Positions 9,869 to 20,825 of a stretch of DNA of 64,000 bases are shown here, piece by piece (position 1 is the first letter of the stretch; the number at the start of each line of letters is the position of its first letter). This DNA comes from Eupeodes corollae. Its lineage: Eukaryota; Arthropoda; Insecta; Diptera; Syrphidae. The notes under the pieces were generated by a model. The model made no database searches. It saw only the letters and a program-made list of their open reading frames with translations, and was not told the origin of the DNA. The position numbers were made by a program, and so were the translations under genes. The stretch lies in NCBI RefSeq assembly GCF_945859685.1, contig NC_079147.1:13433289-13497288 (forward strand), written 5' to 3'.

Positions 9869-10276
9869 AGCCCATCGTCAACAACCTGATAGGTCCTTAT
9901 CAGTGTGGTTTTAGACCCGGAAAGTCCACAGTTGATCAAGTATTCACATTACGGCAGATCCTGGAAAAAAACCCAAGAACGCCAAATCGAAACCCACCAT
10001 CTAAAGGGACGAGCCATAAAGGCTGGAAACAACTTAACAGAAAGGTTGTGGACAAGGTGATGCGCTGTCATGTGATGTTTTTAACATCGTGCTTGAAAGA
10101 ATAGTGCAGAGCTTACACGTCAACGCTAGAGGCACTATCTTTCAAAAGCCAGTATGGAACTGGAGACATCTGGCTAGGGACCGAGCTAGATGGAGAAGTT
10201 TGTTGGGTGAGGCCCTAGTTCACACAAGACTGCAGCGCCACCTTAAGTAAGTAAGTAAGTAAGTGAAGCTATAAAC

Positions 10277-10399
10277 TTTACCTAACTTAAGGACTAAGTA
10301 ACTTCTATAGCTAGGAATAAAGCTGGTGAAAGCAACATTTTTTTTTTGGAGACCTGTCTTTAGCAAGAAGTGTTTTCACTGAAATTAAAAAAGTTTTCA
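10277..10399. other. Short unassigned spacer
   Basis: Nothing recognised between the target duplication and the next LINE piece. Confidence 0.5.
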
Positions 10400-10860
10400 T
10401 TTAAATTGGAATTCCGTAGAATAAAGTGAGAATCATGCATCGATGTAATGGACTTGAGAAATGTGAGACATGAGAATATTTAGAAATCAACTCCATATTA
10501 TTAATGGTAAGAATCAAAAGGAGAGGGCCTAGGTGGTTTCCTTGCGGTACTCCAGAGGTAAGAAGAAATCCATTGCAACTAGAAATCTTTGAAGCAAAGA
10601 GTAAAAAGCTTAGAGAGTAAAAATCTGTGGAATATTTTTCCAGAGCTTTGCAATAGCCAGTGGAAATTACGTCAACTTCGTTTCCTTTTTCATAATCCAA
10701 GAGCATAAAGAATACAAATTCAACAAGGTTCGTAGTTGTAGACTTGAATTTTTGAAAACCCCATCGTTAAGGGGAAATGAAAGATTTGCAATACAAACTG
10801 AAATTACCTCATAAGATGCTTTCAGATAATTTTGGAATTTAGGAGAGTTTAGCAATTTGG
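10400..10860 (-). pseudogene. LINE reverse transcriptase fragment, minus strand
   Basis: On the minus strand the two frames give LYSLCSWIMKK/EKGNEVDVISTGYCKALEKY (palm motif A region; D of VDVIST is the expected catalytic position) and then LLTSGVPQGNHLGPLLLILT (motif B). The YADD box is lost (HVSHFSSPL where SLYADD would be expected). The GVPQGSHLGPLLF form is seen in Jockey/BS/X-type LINEs; the clade is not settled. The EKGNEV string also occurs at 57690-57760 on the minus strand, so a second fragment of the same family exists in the window. Confidence 0.65.
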
Positions 10861-12980
10861 CTATAGTTTATTATACCATCTTTCGGGCCATTTTTGCGGG
10901 GTTTTGCGCCCAAGTGAAAATTTCCCTTGAGTTAAAGGGAACATGTAAAGATACCATCAGAGCAAAGCGAGAATTTATTCCTCTGTTGATTTAATTTACA
11001 TATATTTGATCAAATCCGGGTCAATTGTTCAAGAAAGTAATGGACCATTTAAAATTAAATATAAGACATATTAATAAGAGGTTTCATTTTGAATAGCCCG
11101 TTGGTCCTTTTAAGGCTGTAATTTTTTGATATTTGTCAAACAAAAACTACTTTTTAACTTAAAATGAAAAGGCAAATGCTTCACCTATTGAAATTGTAGA
11201 AAATTTAATAAATGGTAAACAAAAATTTTTGTGACAGTGTTATTTCTTGAAGTAATGATCACAACTGGCCAATGAAATCTAATTATCTAATACCGTAAGA
11301 CTTTTTTATTTGGGGACACGTGAAACATAGGGTCTATGCCAATACTTCATAAATTATTCCATTAGATGTTATAAAAGAAATTCAGAAGCAAATGTGGTTT
11401 AAATTGGTCTTGAAATCGTGCCTTGAATGCCATTTCACTGGTATCGTTTTCCACTTAATAAATATCAAAATAAAACCCCTTATTGGAAAACCGCAATTCT
11501 TGTTATAAAAGAGCAACCGTTTTAGTTTTCCATATGTACAACTTTTCCAAATTTGTGGTTCATAGCTTTTAATCTCTTGCTGAAATAAATACAACAAACA
11601 CAATGAACAAATAAAAATACTCGAAGTCCTGCAACTATTCTCACAATATGTTGTTTATTCAAAATTGAAAATTCTTGACTTTCGTGTTTGAAATGCTTAA
11701 ACACATAATTTAAGTGATATAAAAAGAAGAAAAAAAAACCTTTACTTTAAAAATTCCAATTAAAAAACACTTATTCAAGGAAATTACTGCACGAACTTGA
11801 ACTTCATTTTGTGTGTCCTGACAACCGTGATGGTGTATAACACTCCCTTATTTTATGCCAAACACAAAAGTTTCTACATATTTTGCTTTCATTTTAAATG
11901 TCATTTTTGTTCCATTCTGTCAACTGACAACAAATTGAATAAAAATAAACTAACGTAGGAGGAAGGTACTATAAATAGCAACAACAACAACGATAACAAA
12001 ATGGTTGAGAATTTCAAGGACATGAACATGCAAAAATATAGACATAGATACAGAAGTCGGGTAAATATATATTGTATGCCATTATTTCGCCCAATTGACA
12101 AAAGATATTTCATTCCATTTCTTGGTTTTTGTATACTTTTTTTTTATTTTACATCACGAGCAATATCTCCCCCCATAAGTTTGCCATGCATACCACCTCT
12201 TCCACATCGCGCAGAATACAACAGCCCCCCCTATTAACCCAAACCCATCAACTAACTTCAAACGTGTTGCTGACATCATTACAGTTTTCAGTGAAAAATG
12301 GAATAAAATCTACTTTGCGTGCTTGATTTTATAAAACTACAGCAAAAATAAAAAAAGATACTTAACAAACTTTGGCGACATGGTCTTTTGTATGTTGCCA
12401 TAAGCGAAAGGTGGTTCCATGCAATCGACAAGGACGAGGCCAACAAAAAAAAATTATGTGATTTTTTGATGAAATCGCATCCATATTTGTTTTATTAAGT
12501 TTACTTTTTCAGGTTAAGTTGTTATAAACTCACAGAGCCCCAACACCCCCAAAGAGTGCTGGTCTCATGTTAAATAGATTTCGAAAGAATGATATTATTT
12601 TTATATGACTCTCTGTCACTTGGTTGGATCCCTATCTACCTCCCTTATCGGATTAAGAACATCATAAATCCAATTACATACGTACAAAAGTTCTTTTGGA
12701 TACCTTTTTGCAGACCAACCAAATACTGAACGACTGGCCTACAAAAATCATTACAAATTCTTGATTTGTTGTTAATTTCACGACACTCGATTTTTCCATC
12801 TACCAATGTTTTGAGGGCAAGGTTAACTAGTGTACTTACAGTTTTGGCCAAACCAGTAGAAACAAAAATTAATTTTAAATCACGATTTATTTTAATGGTA
12901 AATATTTTGTTTGATGTTATTTCTAAAAAGTAATATTAGTTGTCAAGACTTTGGAGTCCATTTAATCAAGGCTTTATTAT
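10861..12980. other. AT-rich sequence, nothing recognised
   Basis: About 2.1 kb without supported genes. ORFs such as 11382-11603, 11901-12237 and 12645-12851 have no family motif and follow the base composition. CAACAA and poly-A/T runs occur near 11980 and 12440. Confidence 0.5.
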
Positions 12981-13229
12981 AGGCTGACCAAAAAAATAGG
13001 AAACTTGATTTAAACTTCAAAAAGCAGTGAATTAATTTTATTTGTTGAGTGATTATGCACGTAAGCTACTTAAAACAAAAAAGGGGCCACCATAGATTCA
13101 TTTTGTATTTTTCCTGAAAAATACTTAATTGGTGAACATTATCGAAGCTCTCCATTTTATTGGAAGGTTTGTATATCTACGATTCCATATCAATGCTTTG
13201 AACAACAATTTTTCGGTTACCTCTAAGCG

Positions 13230-13420
13230 AATAAGCAGAAAAAACGCCTGGGCGTTACAAACTTAACTGGGGCACTCAGCTATCACTCAAGTTAGTGATC
13301 AAACCATTTGCAATAGACTCCACGAATATGGTCCACTATGCATCGGGTAGAACGATTAAGATACGCCCGTAGGCATTTAAATTGGACAATAGTCAACTGG
13401 GAAAAATGTTTTCATTTGAG
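13230..13420 (+). pseudogene. Tc1-type transposase, N-terminal part
   Basis: Frames give VTNLTGALSYH, then SDQTICNRLHEYG, RTIKIRPY and RHLNWTIVNWEKCF, the DNA-binding domain and the lead-in to the first catalytic Asp of a Tc1-type transposase. The expected continuation (F-S/T-DE) is found 1.97 kb downstream at 15390 (LFTDECKIKCFS), which places a LINE insertion between W-E-K-C-F and T-D-E. Confidence 0.6.
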
Positions 13421-13424
13421 GTGC

Positions 13425-15378
13425 TGACAGAATAGTCGGTCGGAAAGAAGGAAGCAACAACACTTGGCTTTCAAAAGAATCTTCAACAAGGATCAGTAAA
13501 GGGCTCGAATAACTGCTGCACAAGGGGAAGAACGAAACGACCTGGAGTCCTCGTATCGCATGAAAAAGAGAAAGGTTCACCGCAGTGTTCATTCGCATTG
13601 GCACAAGAAGCAGAGGATGCTGCAAACAGTTGCGACAGCAAGACCGTTACAGAATAACGAAAGAGCTGACAGGTGCACACAGCTCAAAACAACACCTGGT
13701 GAAAGAAGTAGACGGTATTGTGATAAGTTCGGTGAATGAGCAAGTCAGAAGGTGGAAAGAACACTTTTCCTCGGTTTTAAACCGATTGTTTGCAAACAAC
13801 GGGCAGCCGATACCTTCTATAACGCTTGAACAAACTAATCCCCGAATCCGCACCGCACCTCTCAGTAAAGATGAGATGGTTACAGTAATTTAAGCACTTA
13901 AGAACAACAAAACGGTAGGACTTGATTGAATTCCCGTAGAGCTTTTAAAGCAGCGCCAACGTCATCAAACTTTATCCGCTGATAAAAGAAGATTGGACCA
14001 CCGAAAGCTTTCCCCATGAGTGGAAGAAGGGAATTATCGTCAAGCTTCCAAAAAAAGGAGATCTTACAAAGTGCGAAAACTGGAGAGGAATTTGCGTTCT
14101 ACCTGTTGTTGCCAAAATAGTAGCAAAAGTCATACTGGAACGCATCAGAGAACACCTAGAGGCCACACTCGATGCCGAACAAGCATGATTCCGCGTTGGA
14201 TCCTCATGTATTGTGATCATATCAACACCCTGGGGATCATTATTGAACAGTGCGTTGAATATCGATCACCACTACACCTTCTGTTCATCGACTTCGAGAA
14301 GGCTTTTAATAGCGTTAACAGTGAGTAATCTGGTTAGCTTTGCGGAGAAGAGGCATCCCAATAAAACGAATTGCTTTTATTAAAGCAACATATGATTAAT
14401 CCAAGTGTCAAATTCTGCACGATGGTAGGTTGCCAGGTGATTTTGAAATCCGTAGCGGAGTCAGACAGAGCTGTATTCTGTCACCAATATTGTTTTTGTT
14501 GGTGATAAGCGATTTACTGCGCTCAGCTTTGACATGTAGCGGAGGGATTCAATGGACTTTGACATCCTATTTAAAGCACTTGGATTACGCGGACGATGTT
14601 TGCCTACTCTCTAATAGGATCATGGATCTCCATCAAATGACAACAAGTGTGGAGAGAAGCAGAAGTTGTGGGGCTGAAAATTAATTCCGACAAAACAAAA
14701 ATGATCAGCTTCGGAACCTGACCATCCTCTCAAATAAATATTTTCTCGCAACTGGTGGAAAAAGTGGAGAGCTTTCAATACATTGGAAGTATCGTTTCCA
14801 TCGAAGGCGGAACCGAGCAAGACGTCATCTACTGCATCGGCAGAGCAAAAGCGGCGTTCGGTATTCTGTCAAAAAATTTGGAGGAATAACTCTATCAGCT
14901 TAAGAACAAAGCTAGAGCTTTCGCACAAATGTTGAATCTGTGCTTCTTTATGGATGCAGCACTAAGAATGTTACTTCAGCCATAACAAGAAAGATGCAAA
15001 CCTTCGGGAATAGATGTCTTCGTAACATTCTAAGAATTTTCTGGCCAAGCCGCATATCAAATGAGTTCCGTCATAGAAGGCTAGGTCAAGAACCTATAGA
15101 ATCTATAATATGAAGACGTAAGTGGAAATGGATTGGACATACGCTTCGAAAAGGCAACATCTGCATTGTAGGACAAGCAATGCAGTGGAATCCGCTCACA
15201 CAAGAAGGAAGAAGCGCTGGACGACCGAGAAGCACATGGCGCAGTACAGTCGAGGCGGAATCAGCATCACTAGGCAAGAGCTGGAGGGACATCTCCGGAA
15301 ACCGTACACGGTGCCCCTTAAGGAATTCCCAACGGACTTAACAGGTCTAAGGACCGAAGTAAGTAAAGTAAAAGACAA
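13425..15378 (+). mobile_element. RTE-like LINE, 5' truncated, nested in Tc1
   Basis: One ORF2 can be followed through several frames: a basic linker (13425-13650), AEDAANSCDSKTVTE and RITKELTGAHSSKQ (13640-13700), the RT, and the C-terminal RKWKWIGHTLRKGN block (15115-15165). The 3' end is ggaccgaagtaagtaaagtaaaag. Flanks caactgggaaa (13398) and caactgaaag (15379) may be a decayed target duplication. The pattern ENWRGICVLPVVAKI plus RKWKWIGHTLRKGN is typical of RTE-clade elements. Confidence 0.7.
13585..14860 (+). pseudogene. RTE-like reverse transcriptase, several frame breaks
   Basis: Segments in order: EVDGIVISSVNEQVRRWKEH (13710-13770), PLSKDEMVTVI (13860-13890), EEWTTESFPHEWKKGIIVKL-like finger region (13990-14050), PKKGDLTKCENWRGICVLP (14050-14110), HLLFIDFEKAFNSVNSE (motif A; 14275-14325), FEIRSGVRQSCILSPILF (motif B; 14440-14495) and YLKHLDYADDVCLLSN (motif C; 14570-14615). 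The YADD catalytic pair is retained. After it, SDKTKMISFGT and VESFQYIGSIVS (14690-14800) represent the thumb. Stops at 13891, 14188 and 14326 and several frameshifts inactivate it. Confidence 0.75.
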
Positions 15379-15384
15379 CTGAAA

Positions 15385-15835
15385 GTCTGAACTCTTTACA
15401 GACGAATGCAAAATCAAATGTTTCAGTTATGATAAACGAGTACGAGTGTGGAGAAAGGCAGCTGAACGTTTTAGCGACCTATGTTTTCACGGTCGCTAAA
15501 CCAATTCAGGGCCCCAGTATTATGGTATGAAGTGGAATAAGTTTGCTAGGCAGAACAGAGCTGATTATCCTAGATGAGGACAACGTAACCGCGCTAGTTA
15601 CTAGTTAATACGACTTGTTGTGATCTCATTTTCACAAAAAATTGGTGAATAGCAAGCAGCTCTTTCTGAAGCCAAAATGCCTAGACCTCAATTCGATCGA
15701 GTATTTATGGGACCAGTTAAAAAGAAGCTTCTTAGAAAACCAAAGTAGTTAAAACACTAAATATGTGAATTCGTGCTGACCTAAATCTTCATTCCGATAA
15801 GTATTGTCGGATCCCATCTAGAAGATGAAAAAAAG
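15385..15835 (+). pseudogene. Tc1-type transposase, catalytic and C-terminal part
   Basis: LFTDECKIKCFSYDKRVRVW (first catalytic Asp, about 15390-15450), then GPSIMVWSGISL-like codons (15510-15545) and LDLNSIEYLWDQLKRSF (third catalytic Glu, 15690-15735) are readable in shifting frames. The middle Asp block (QDNARPHT in the family) is eroded. The C-terminal DKYCRIPSRRM near 15800 fits the usual end of a Tc1 transposase. Confidence 0.6.
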
Positions 15836-15844
15836 CTATGCTTT

Positions 15845-16290
15845 CTTTGTAGAACACATGCAGTTTTTGAAACCATCGATAGAAAAGCCTTATTTTACAA
15901 ACTCTCGAATCTAGGCATGTCTACGAAGATGTTAGAAATACTACAACAACTTTATCACGAAAATCGCTCTGCTGTAGGTACACGATGGTAATATATTATC
16001 GGAATGTTTCGAACAGAAACAGGAGTAAAACAAGGCTGCCATCTTAGGTAACACCTTTTTATCTTTTCTCTTTATTCTTTGATGACCTGAGTTTACACCT
16101 ACGAGGAGTTTGATCCTGTGTAAAAATGAAGATCAAACTTCTGCTGTACGCAAGTGATGATCAATAAACTATAAACATATTGCGACTTATTAAACCTAAA
16201 GCTAAACACCATCAAATCAAAAATCTTGATTTTCCGGAACGGAATTTGACGGTTTGCAAGAAATGAGAAATGATACTGGAGCAACGAAAA
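15845..16290 (+). pseudogene. LINE reverse transcriptase fragment
   Basis: AVFETIDRKALFYKLSNLGM (motif A region, 15865-15920), STKMLEILQQLYHENRSAV, then TETGVKQGCHLR (motif B, 16015-16045), LFFDDLSLHLRG (16075-16110) and KILIFRNGI-like codons (16220-16250). The YADD box is lost to small indels (VRK in place of Y-A-D-D near 16155). It ends where the minus-strand LINE begins. Clade not determined. Confidence 0.6.
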
Positions 16291-16291
16291 A

Positions 16292-18030
16292 TTAGAAATG
16301 ATTAAAGAATATATGACGCAGTTCTTTGATTTTTATCTCGAAAAGTTCATTCAAATCCTTAAGTAATGAACTTCCGCAGCTTGACAGTCTAGAACTGGCC
16401 AGGGCAGAACATTGACAAAGAAAATGAATCACAGCTTCTCTTCTATGTTGGCATCCACAGCTGCGCCAGTAAGTATTTTGAGATTTACTCAACTTTGTTG
16501 CATGCTCTCCTATCGGCCAATGTCCGGTGCACATTGCTGACCCTGACTTTATATCAAGGTCTGTGTAAAAGTTCGAAAGAACGTTGTCCTTTTTTGAGAA
16601 CATTTTGCCCTTCATAGCCCCGAGAAGAAGGACCGGTCCAACTTCTCAGCCCACTCATTTCTATCAATACCACTATGACCTGAAATCCTTATAAAAGTGA
16701 CACGGAGGTTGATGTTGGGACTGGATAGTTGATCCCGACATTGTTGGACCAGTATAAAGGATGTTGTGGCCGAATTGATAGCCATAACAGCCGCCGGGTT
16801 GTCAGTGCAGATAGCTGTGATTCTAGTTTGGTTTCAGTTCGATTTGAGTTATTTTGCATTCCTAGCAATTCCGACCCAACTAAACACTCCACCTTCGACC
16901 CGTCAGTAAAGACAGTGGTATCGAAGTCTTTTGTAACCATTCCCTACTCCCAACCCTTTCTGGCAGGAAAGAAGACATATTAAATGTGTAGGTCTACTGG
17001 TAGGAGGTGTAGAATAATAGAGGTATCTGTTGGACAGGATCGAAGAATCCCTGTAGTGCTGACAGGAGCTTTTCTTTGAACCCTCTTATGTTTATCGATA
17101 TTGTATTGATTATACAACGGATGTGTACATCCACTAAATCATCTTCGATTTAAGGCCCCACTTTTTAATAAATGTTTTTAAAGGCGTAAAAGGCAAAGCA
17201 TGCCTTCACAACCTGTTTACTTTTCAGTTAAGTTTGGGATGTAGAATGGCTTCTTGACATTTTGCGATGAAAGGTAAGTACATGATGTGAAAGATGAGTC
17301 TTGGTAGAATGGAGGCAGGTTTTTTAGTTGTGGTCGTAAGAGTTTCAACACTTATTCCACTTCTCGCGATTTAGTTGCTAATTTTTTTCATAGCCATCTC
17401 CGTTATTTCGCTAATCACGGTGACGAACTTTCCTGAGATCAGTAAAAACACTTTCCTTGATATGGATATCTAGGATGCGTTCGAGTGTTTTAAGCGTAAA
17501 AGAAGTCAAGCTAATTGTGGATGAAAAACTACTTTAACCTGTATCCATGCCTCCGATAACTGATTGATTGAGATAGAGGCATTATTTGAAGATAGTCTCC
17601 AGCTATGTTATTGTTATGTCTTGCAGTTTTTGAAGCATAACTGGTAGTATGCTATCCAAACCTGTAGACTTAAAGGGAAAGAGAGTATTAATAGCCAACG
17701 AAATACTATTTCTTGTAATAACAGAATTAATTTATTCTACATGAACTAGGTTGGTATTTGGTGCTCTAAGCGTTTCGGTGTTGCAATTCTAGCAGCCCGG
17801 AAAATGAGTCGGCATCAGTACTTCCAGGGACTCAGCTGGAGAGGCTGTCCACAATCCAAGACGTTTCTTTAGAAAAGATGGATTGCAAAGTTCCTTCGAA
17901 AAGACTTAACTTAGTAGAGCAGTCTCTTATATGTCTGACAATATTCTCTCCAACCTTGCGTTTTGGCAGTTCTAGACCTGACTTGAGTATCAAATTTTTC
18001 ACATTTTTTTTGTATACTGTGCGCACACTA
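16292..18030 (-). pseudogene. RNase-H-type LINE ORF2 relic, minus strand
   Basis: In coding order: RKVGENIVRHIRDCSTKLSL and TLQSIFSKE (17832-18026, region before the RT); PFKSTGLDSILPVMLQKLQ (RT fingers, 17638-17694), which matches YKSPGMDGILPVMLQKLH of the LINE at 45990; RNase H start TTVFTDGSKVECLVGSELL (16860-16925); and the C-terminal zinc-knuckle region CTGHWPIGEHATKL, then WRSCGCQHRREAVIHFLCQC (16380-16535). Most of the RT palm is unreadable. Same broad family as 36690-37410 and probably 43650-46740. Confidence 0.65.
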
Positions 18031-18064
18031 AAGGGGTTATAAATACCTTTAAAATGATTAAATA

Positions 18065-18280
18065 CCTCGCGAGCAATTAGGAAAGGACAGGATTAGAAAG
18101 GAGAAACCGATGCATATTGGTGCCTGCATAGTCTGTTAAAGCATTCCACATTCGTGTAGTGCGGCTAAAGAAAGAATCTCTGTCTTAACACTACGTCCGA
18201 AATTTGGTTCAAGGGTAAACTGATGGGCATTTCTAGCAGTACGGGTATTACGCTTGAATTGTTTAAGGGGAGGAAAGCAA
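18065..18280 (-). pseudogene. LINE ORF2 C-terminal end, minus strand
   Basis: Frames give LPPLKQFKRNTRTARNAHQF, TLEPNFGRSVK, then RDSFFSRTTRMWNALTDYAG-like codons. The pattern 'R.S.F.S.T.R.WN.L' is the usual end of CR1/Jockey-type ORF2 proteins. It differs in type from the RNase-H LINE next to it. Confidence 0.45.
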
Positions 18281-18356
18281 GTGGCTATTTCACTATAGTA
18301 TTGTTTAATGAAATAACTAAAAATAGGAAATGTTCCTATTATTCTGGCTATAGCTG

Positions 18357-19555
18357 TTCATAAATATGAATGAACAGAAAATTCGTGATTCAATCATAAA
18401 CAAATTTTGAACGTAACCAAGCTTTTTCTTTGCAAACTAAACTAATGATTGGGGTGCTTAACCATTTAGGAGGGTTTTTAGTCTCTTGATGTTTTGAGTG
18501 TTTTGGTTCTTCCCGTCAAAACACACCTTCAATTACGACAATTTAGAACTGTGTCACCATTTATAACAAAAAAGTGAGGGTAACATAAAAATAATGAATG
18601 GTTGGTGAATGGTGAGAGCAGAAAACAAAACAGAAAAAAAAACAAAAAAATAAGAAATATGTAGGCAGTTATAGCGAAAATTATGTCAACATGGCTGAGC
18701 GGTGGCGACATATACACTTTATTTACTATCCATTGGAGCCAGACGACGTTATGATGACGACGACGACTATTAGGTTCCTACCTACCTACTAGCTATAATA
18801 CCAACCACCAACTTAACCATATATTTGAAAAATGTTCGTGTCAATGTCGGAGAAATTAGGAGCCAATTTTATTTGCTTTTGTTAAAAGCTGTTTAATTTG
18901 CTTTAAACCAAAAACAGCCTTCAAAAGGTACTACTATATATTTTATGCGTAAAGTAGTTTTTTGTTTGTTGTTCTTTTTTTGTCAAATAGAAATCGCTTA
19001 CCCATTACGTGGTTAGTTAGCAGCGGTTAGGTTTTAATAGTTTTGACCTAGATTAGGGCTTTAGAATATCACTAAGCAATTTTTTGAAATTAAAAAGGCT
19101 GATTGCATGCGTATGGCGTGACCATTTCTTTTGTCAAGAGGTAATGAGATTGATTTGGATATGTGACTATAGGTTAAAAGGGACTTAGTTTTAATTTAGG
19201 GTTACATACGAGTATAGGTTAAAGACGAAGGTCATAACTAACAACAACATTATCAAATACTGGTTTCAAACAATGAAGAAAGTGAAATAATTATAGTTCA
19301 GCAATTGTGAAACTAAGTTATACAAAACGAAGAAACCTTAATTTGTATGTAACCTGAAGAAGGAGTACTCTCTACGCTTGTTACTTTTAGGCTTTAGTTC
19401 AACATTAATGATGTTGCAAAAAAAAAAAATAGTACTACGAGAAAGTCAACTGACACGGTCTAAATAACTTGTTCGGGACCTTTAACTGCTCATTATGATT
19501 TCTCAGTTGTATACCTAATATTGTTAAAGTATCAAACTCAAGGCTTGCCTTGGTT
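18357..19555. other. Unassigned AT-rich stretch
   Basis: Contains a short trinucleotide run (atgatgacgacgacgac, 18750-18768). No gene or transposon end recognised. Confidence 0.5.
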
Positions 19556-20690
19556 TATTTATTCAATATAGACGACGAAAGCTATCAATACCGTCTTCCC
19601 GAGTTGCAAAAAGTAAATATTAAGTTCCTAAGCTGAAGTCTAATAAAGAAGTTGGAGAAAATTGCTTCAACACCGAGCTTTTCAATGCAGCTGGAAATGA
19701 TTTGGTTAGGAGCATGCACCAACTTGTCTGTAAGAAATGGTCAGAAGAAAGCATGCCCGATGAATGGAACCACAGTATTGTTTGCCCGATTGTGAAATAG
19801 GAGACTCTCTAAACTTGCACCAACTATAGAGGAATTAGTCTTCTTAACATCACCTACAAAATCATCTCTGCCGTAATATGTGAATGTGTAAATTCCATTG
19901 TCAACAACCTGATAGGTTCTTGTCAGTGTGGCTTTGACCAGGAAAGTCTATAGTCAATCAAATATTCACATTACGGCAAATCATGGAAAGAACCCAAACA
20001 CATCAAATCGTCACCTACTATCTTTTCATACATTTCAAATCCTTCCAAAATCGTACGGCGTGCAGGTCGACCATGGAAAATTCACGGTACTCCATGAAGG
20101 TTGGAAACAACTTATCCGAACCATTCGATGTCAAAAAAGGCTTTAGGCAAGGTGATCAGTCAAAACGTTTCCATCGACAGACGTAACTTTGAGGTAGTTA
20201 AGGACTTTATCTACTTAGGCTCCGCTATTAACGCCGGACAAAAAAATCCGTTGTTTCTTTGGGCTAGAAAAGCAAACAGTAAAGCTCTCATTCAAACAAC
20301 TAAAGTGCCACTATATCTATTAGACCCTCATAATCCCTGTCCTGCTATCTGATGCTAAAGCATATGACAAAAGCGGATGAAAGCACCTTGGGTCGTTTCG
20401 AGAGAAAAGTTCTTCGCATGATTTACGGTGCCTATTGAATTGAATGTAAGTGGAGGAGATGATGGAACGACAAGCTGTACGGGTTGTATAGCGACTTGAC
20501 TAAGCCAGAAGGGTAAAAGTCCAACGACTTAGATGTCTCGGTCACTTAGAGCGCATAAAAAGCAATGCTATGGCCGAAAATTAATCCAATCCAGGCCCAG
20601 AGGACAGCGCAGTTGAGGAAGGCCGCGCATCAGATGGAAAGTGACCTCACCGAACTTGGAGTACGCAACTGGAGACATCTAAAGTAAGTT
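19556..20690 (+). pseudogene. RTE-like LINE (copy C), RT and C-terminal part
   Basis: Starts at attcaatatagacgacgaaag, aligning with 9554 of copy A. It then gives NTELFNAAGNDLVRSMHQLV-like codons, WSEESMPDEWNHSIVCPI, YRGISLLNITYKI and NLIGSCQCGF. Next is the motif B region (PFDVKKGFRQGDQ, 20120-20160) directly joined to ERKVLRMIYGAY (20400-20440) and the C-terminal ELGVRNWRHLK (20655-20685). The motif C (YADD) segment is deleted. Stops and frameshifts are frequent. It lacks the GCGCCACC-TAAG terminus. Confidence 0.75.
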
Positions 20691-20699
20691 ATTCTGTTG

Positions 20700-20825
20700 A
20701 AAAAGAAAGTTATATCACGTTCCTTTCCCCTCGAACAAAAATTCCATTAGATTAGTATTTTCAGGAACGATTACACACAAAAGGTTCTTTTTCCAACCGC
20801 ACATCAAGAATGTGGAATGATTTTT
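20700..20825 (+). pseudogene. Short LINE C-terminal scrap
   Basis: KRFFFQPHIKNVECF-like codons with an R.S.R.WN.LPSDLI pattern (fcaaccgcacatcaagaatgtggaatg, 20797-20822). It is sandwiched between copy C and the Jockey fragment. Confidence 0.35.

Larger units (their letters stand above)
8523..10276 (+). mobile_element. Internally deleted RTE-like LINE (copy A) with 13-bp target duplication
   Basis: The element spans 8536-10264 and is flanked by the direct repeat tgaagctataaac (8523-8535 and 10264-10276). The 5' leader (8536-8875: gatgttcaattggtagacat, ctcaactggtgattgggttc, gatggaatcaacggtgacgt) matches copy B at 38412-38760. The 3' end is gcgccaccttaagtaagtaagtaag. Compared with copy B, the endonuclease N-terminus and most of the region after RT motif B are missing. 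The 5' leader and 3' end are both present and target duplications are intact, so the deletions either arose afterwards or were already in the mobilised RNA. Confidence 0.88.
12981..18356. mobile_element. Tc1-type element relic filled with LINE pieces
   Basis: The left end (aggctgaccaaaaaaatagg, 12981) and the inverse of the right end (18356 backwards: ACAGCTATAGCCAGAATAAT then AGGAAC) look like diverged terminal repeats of one family. That family also forms the ends of 38041-41467. Tc1 transposase codons lie at 13230-13415 and 15385-15835, and the intervening and following sequence is LINE. The outer boundary is an inference from the ends; the two transposase pieces are better supported. Confidence 0.45.
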
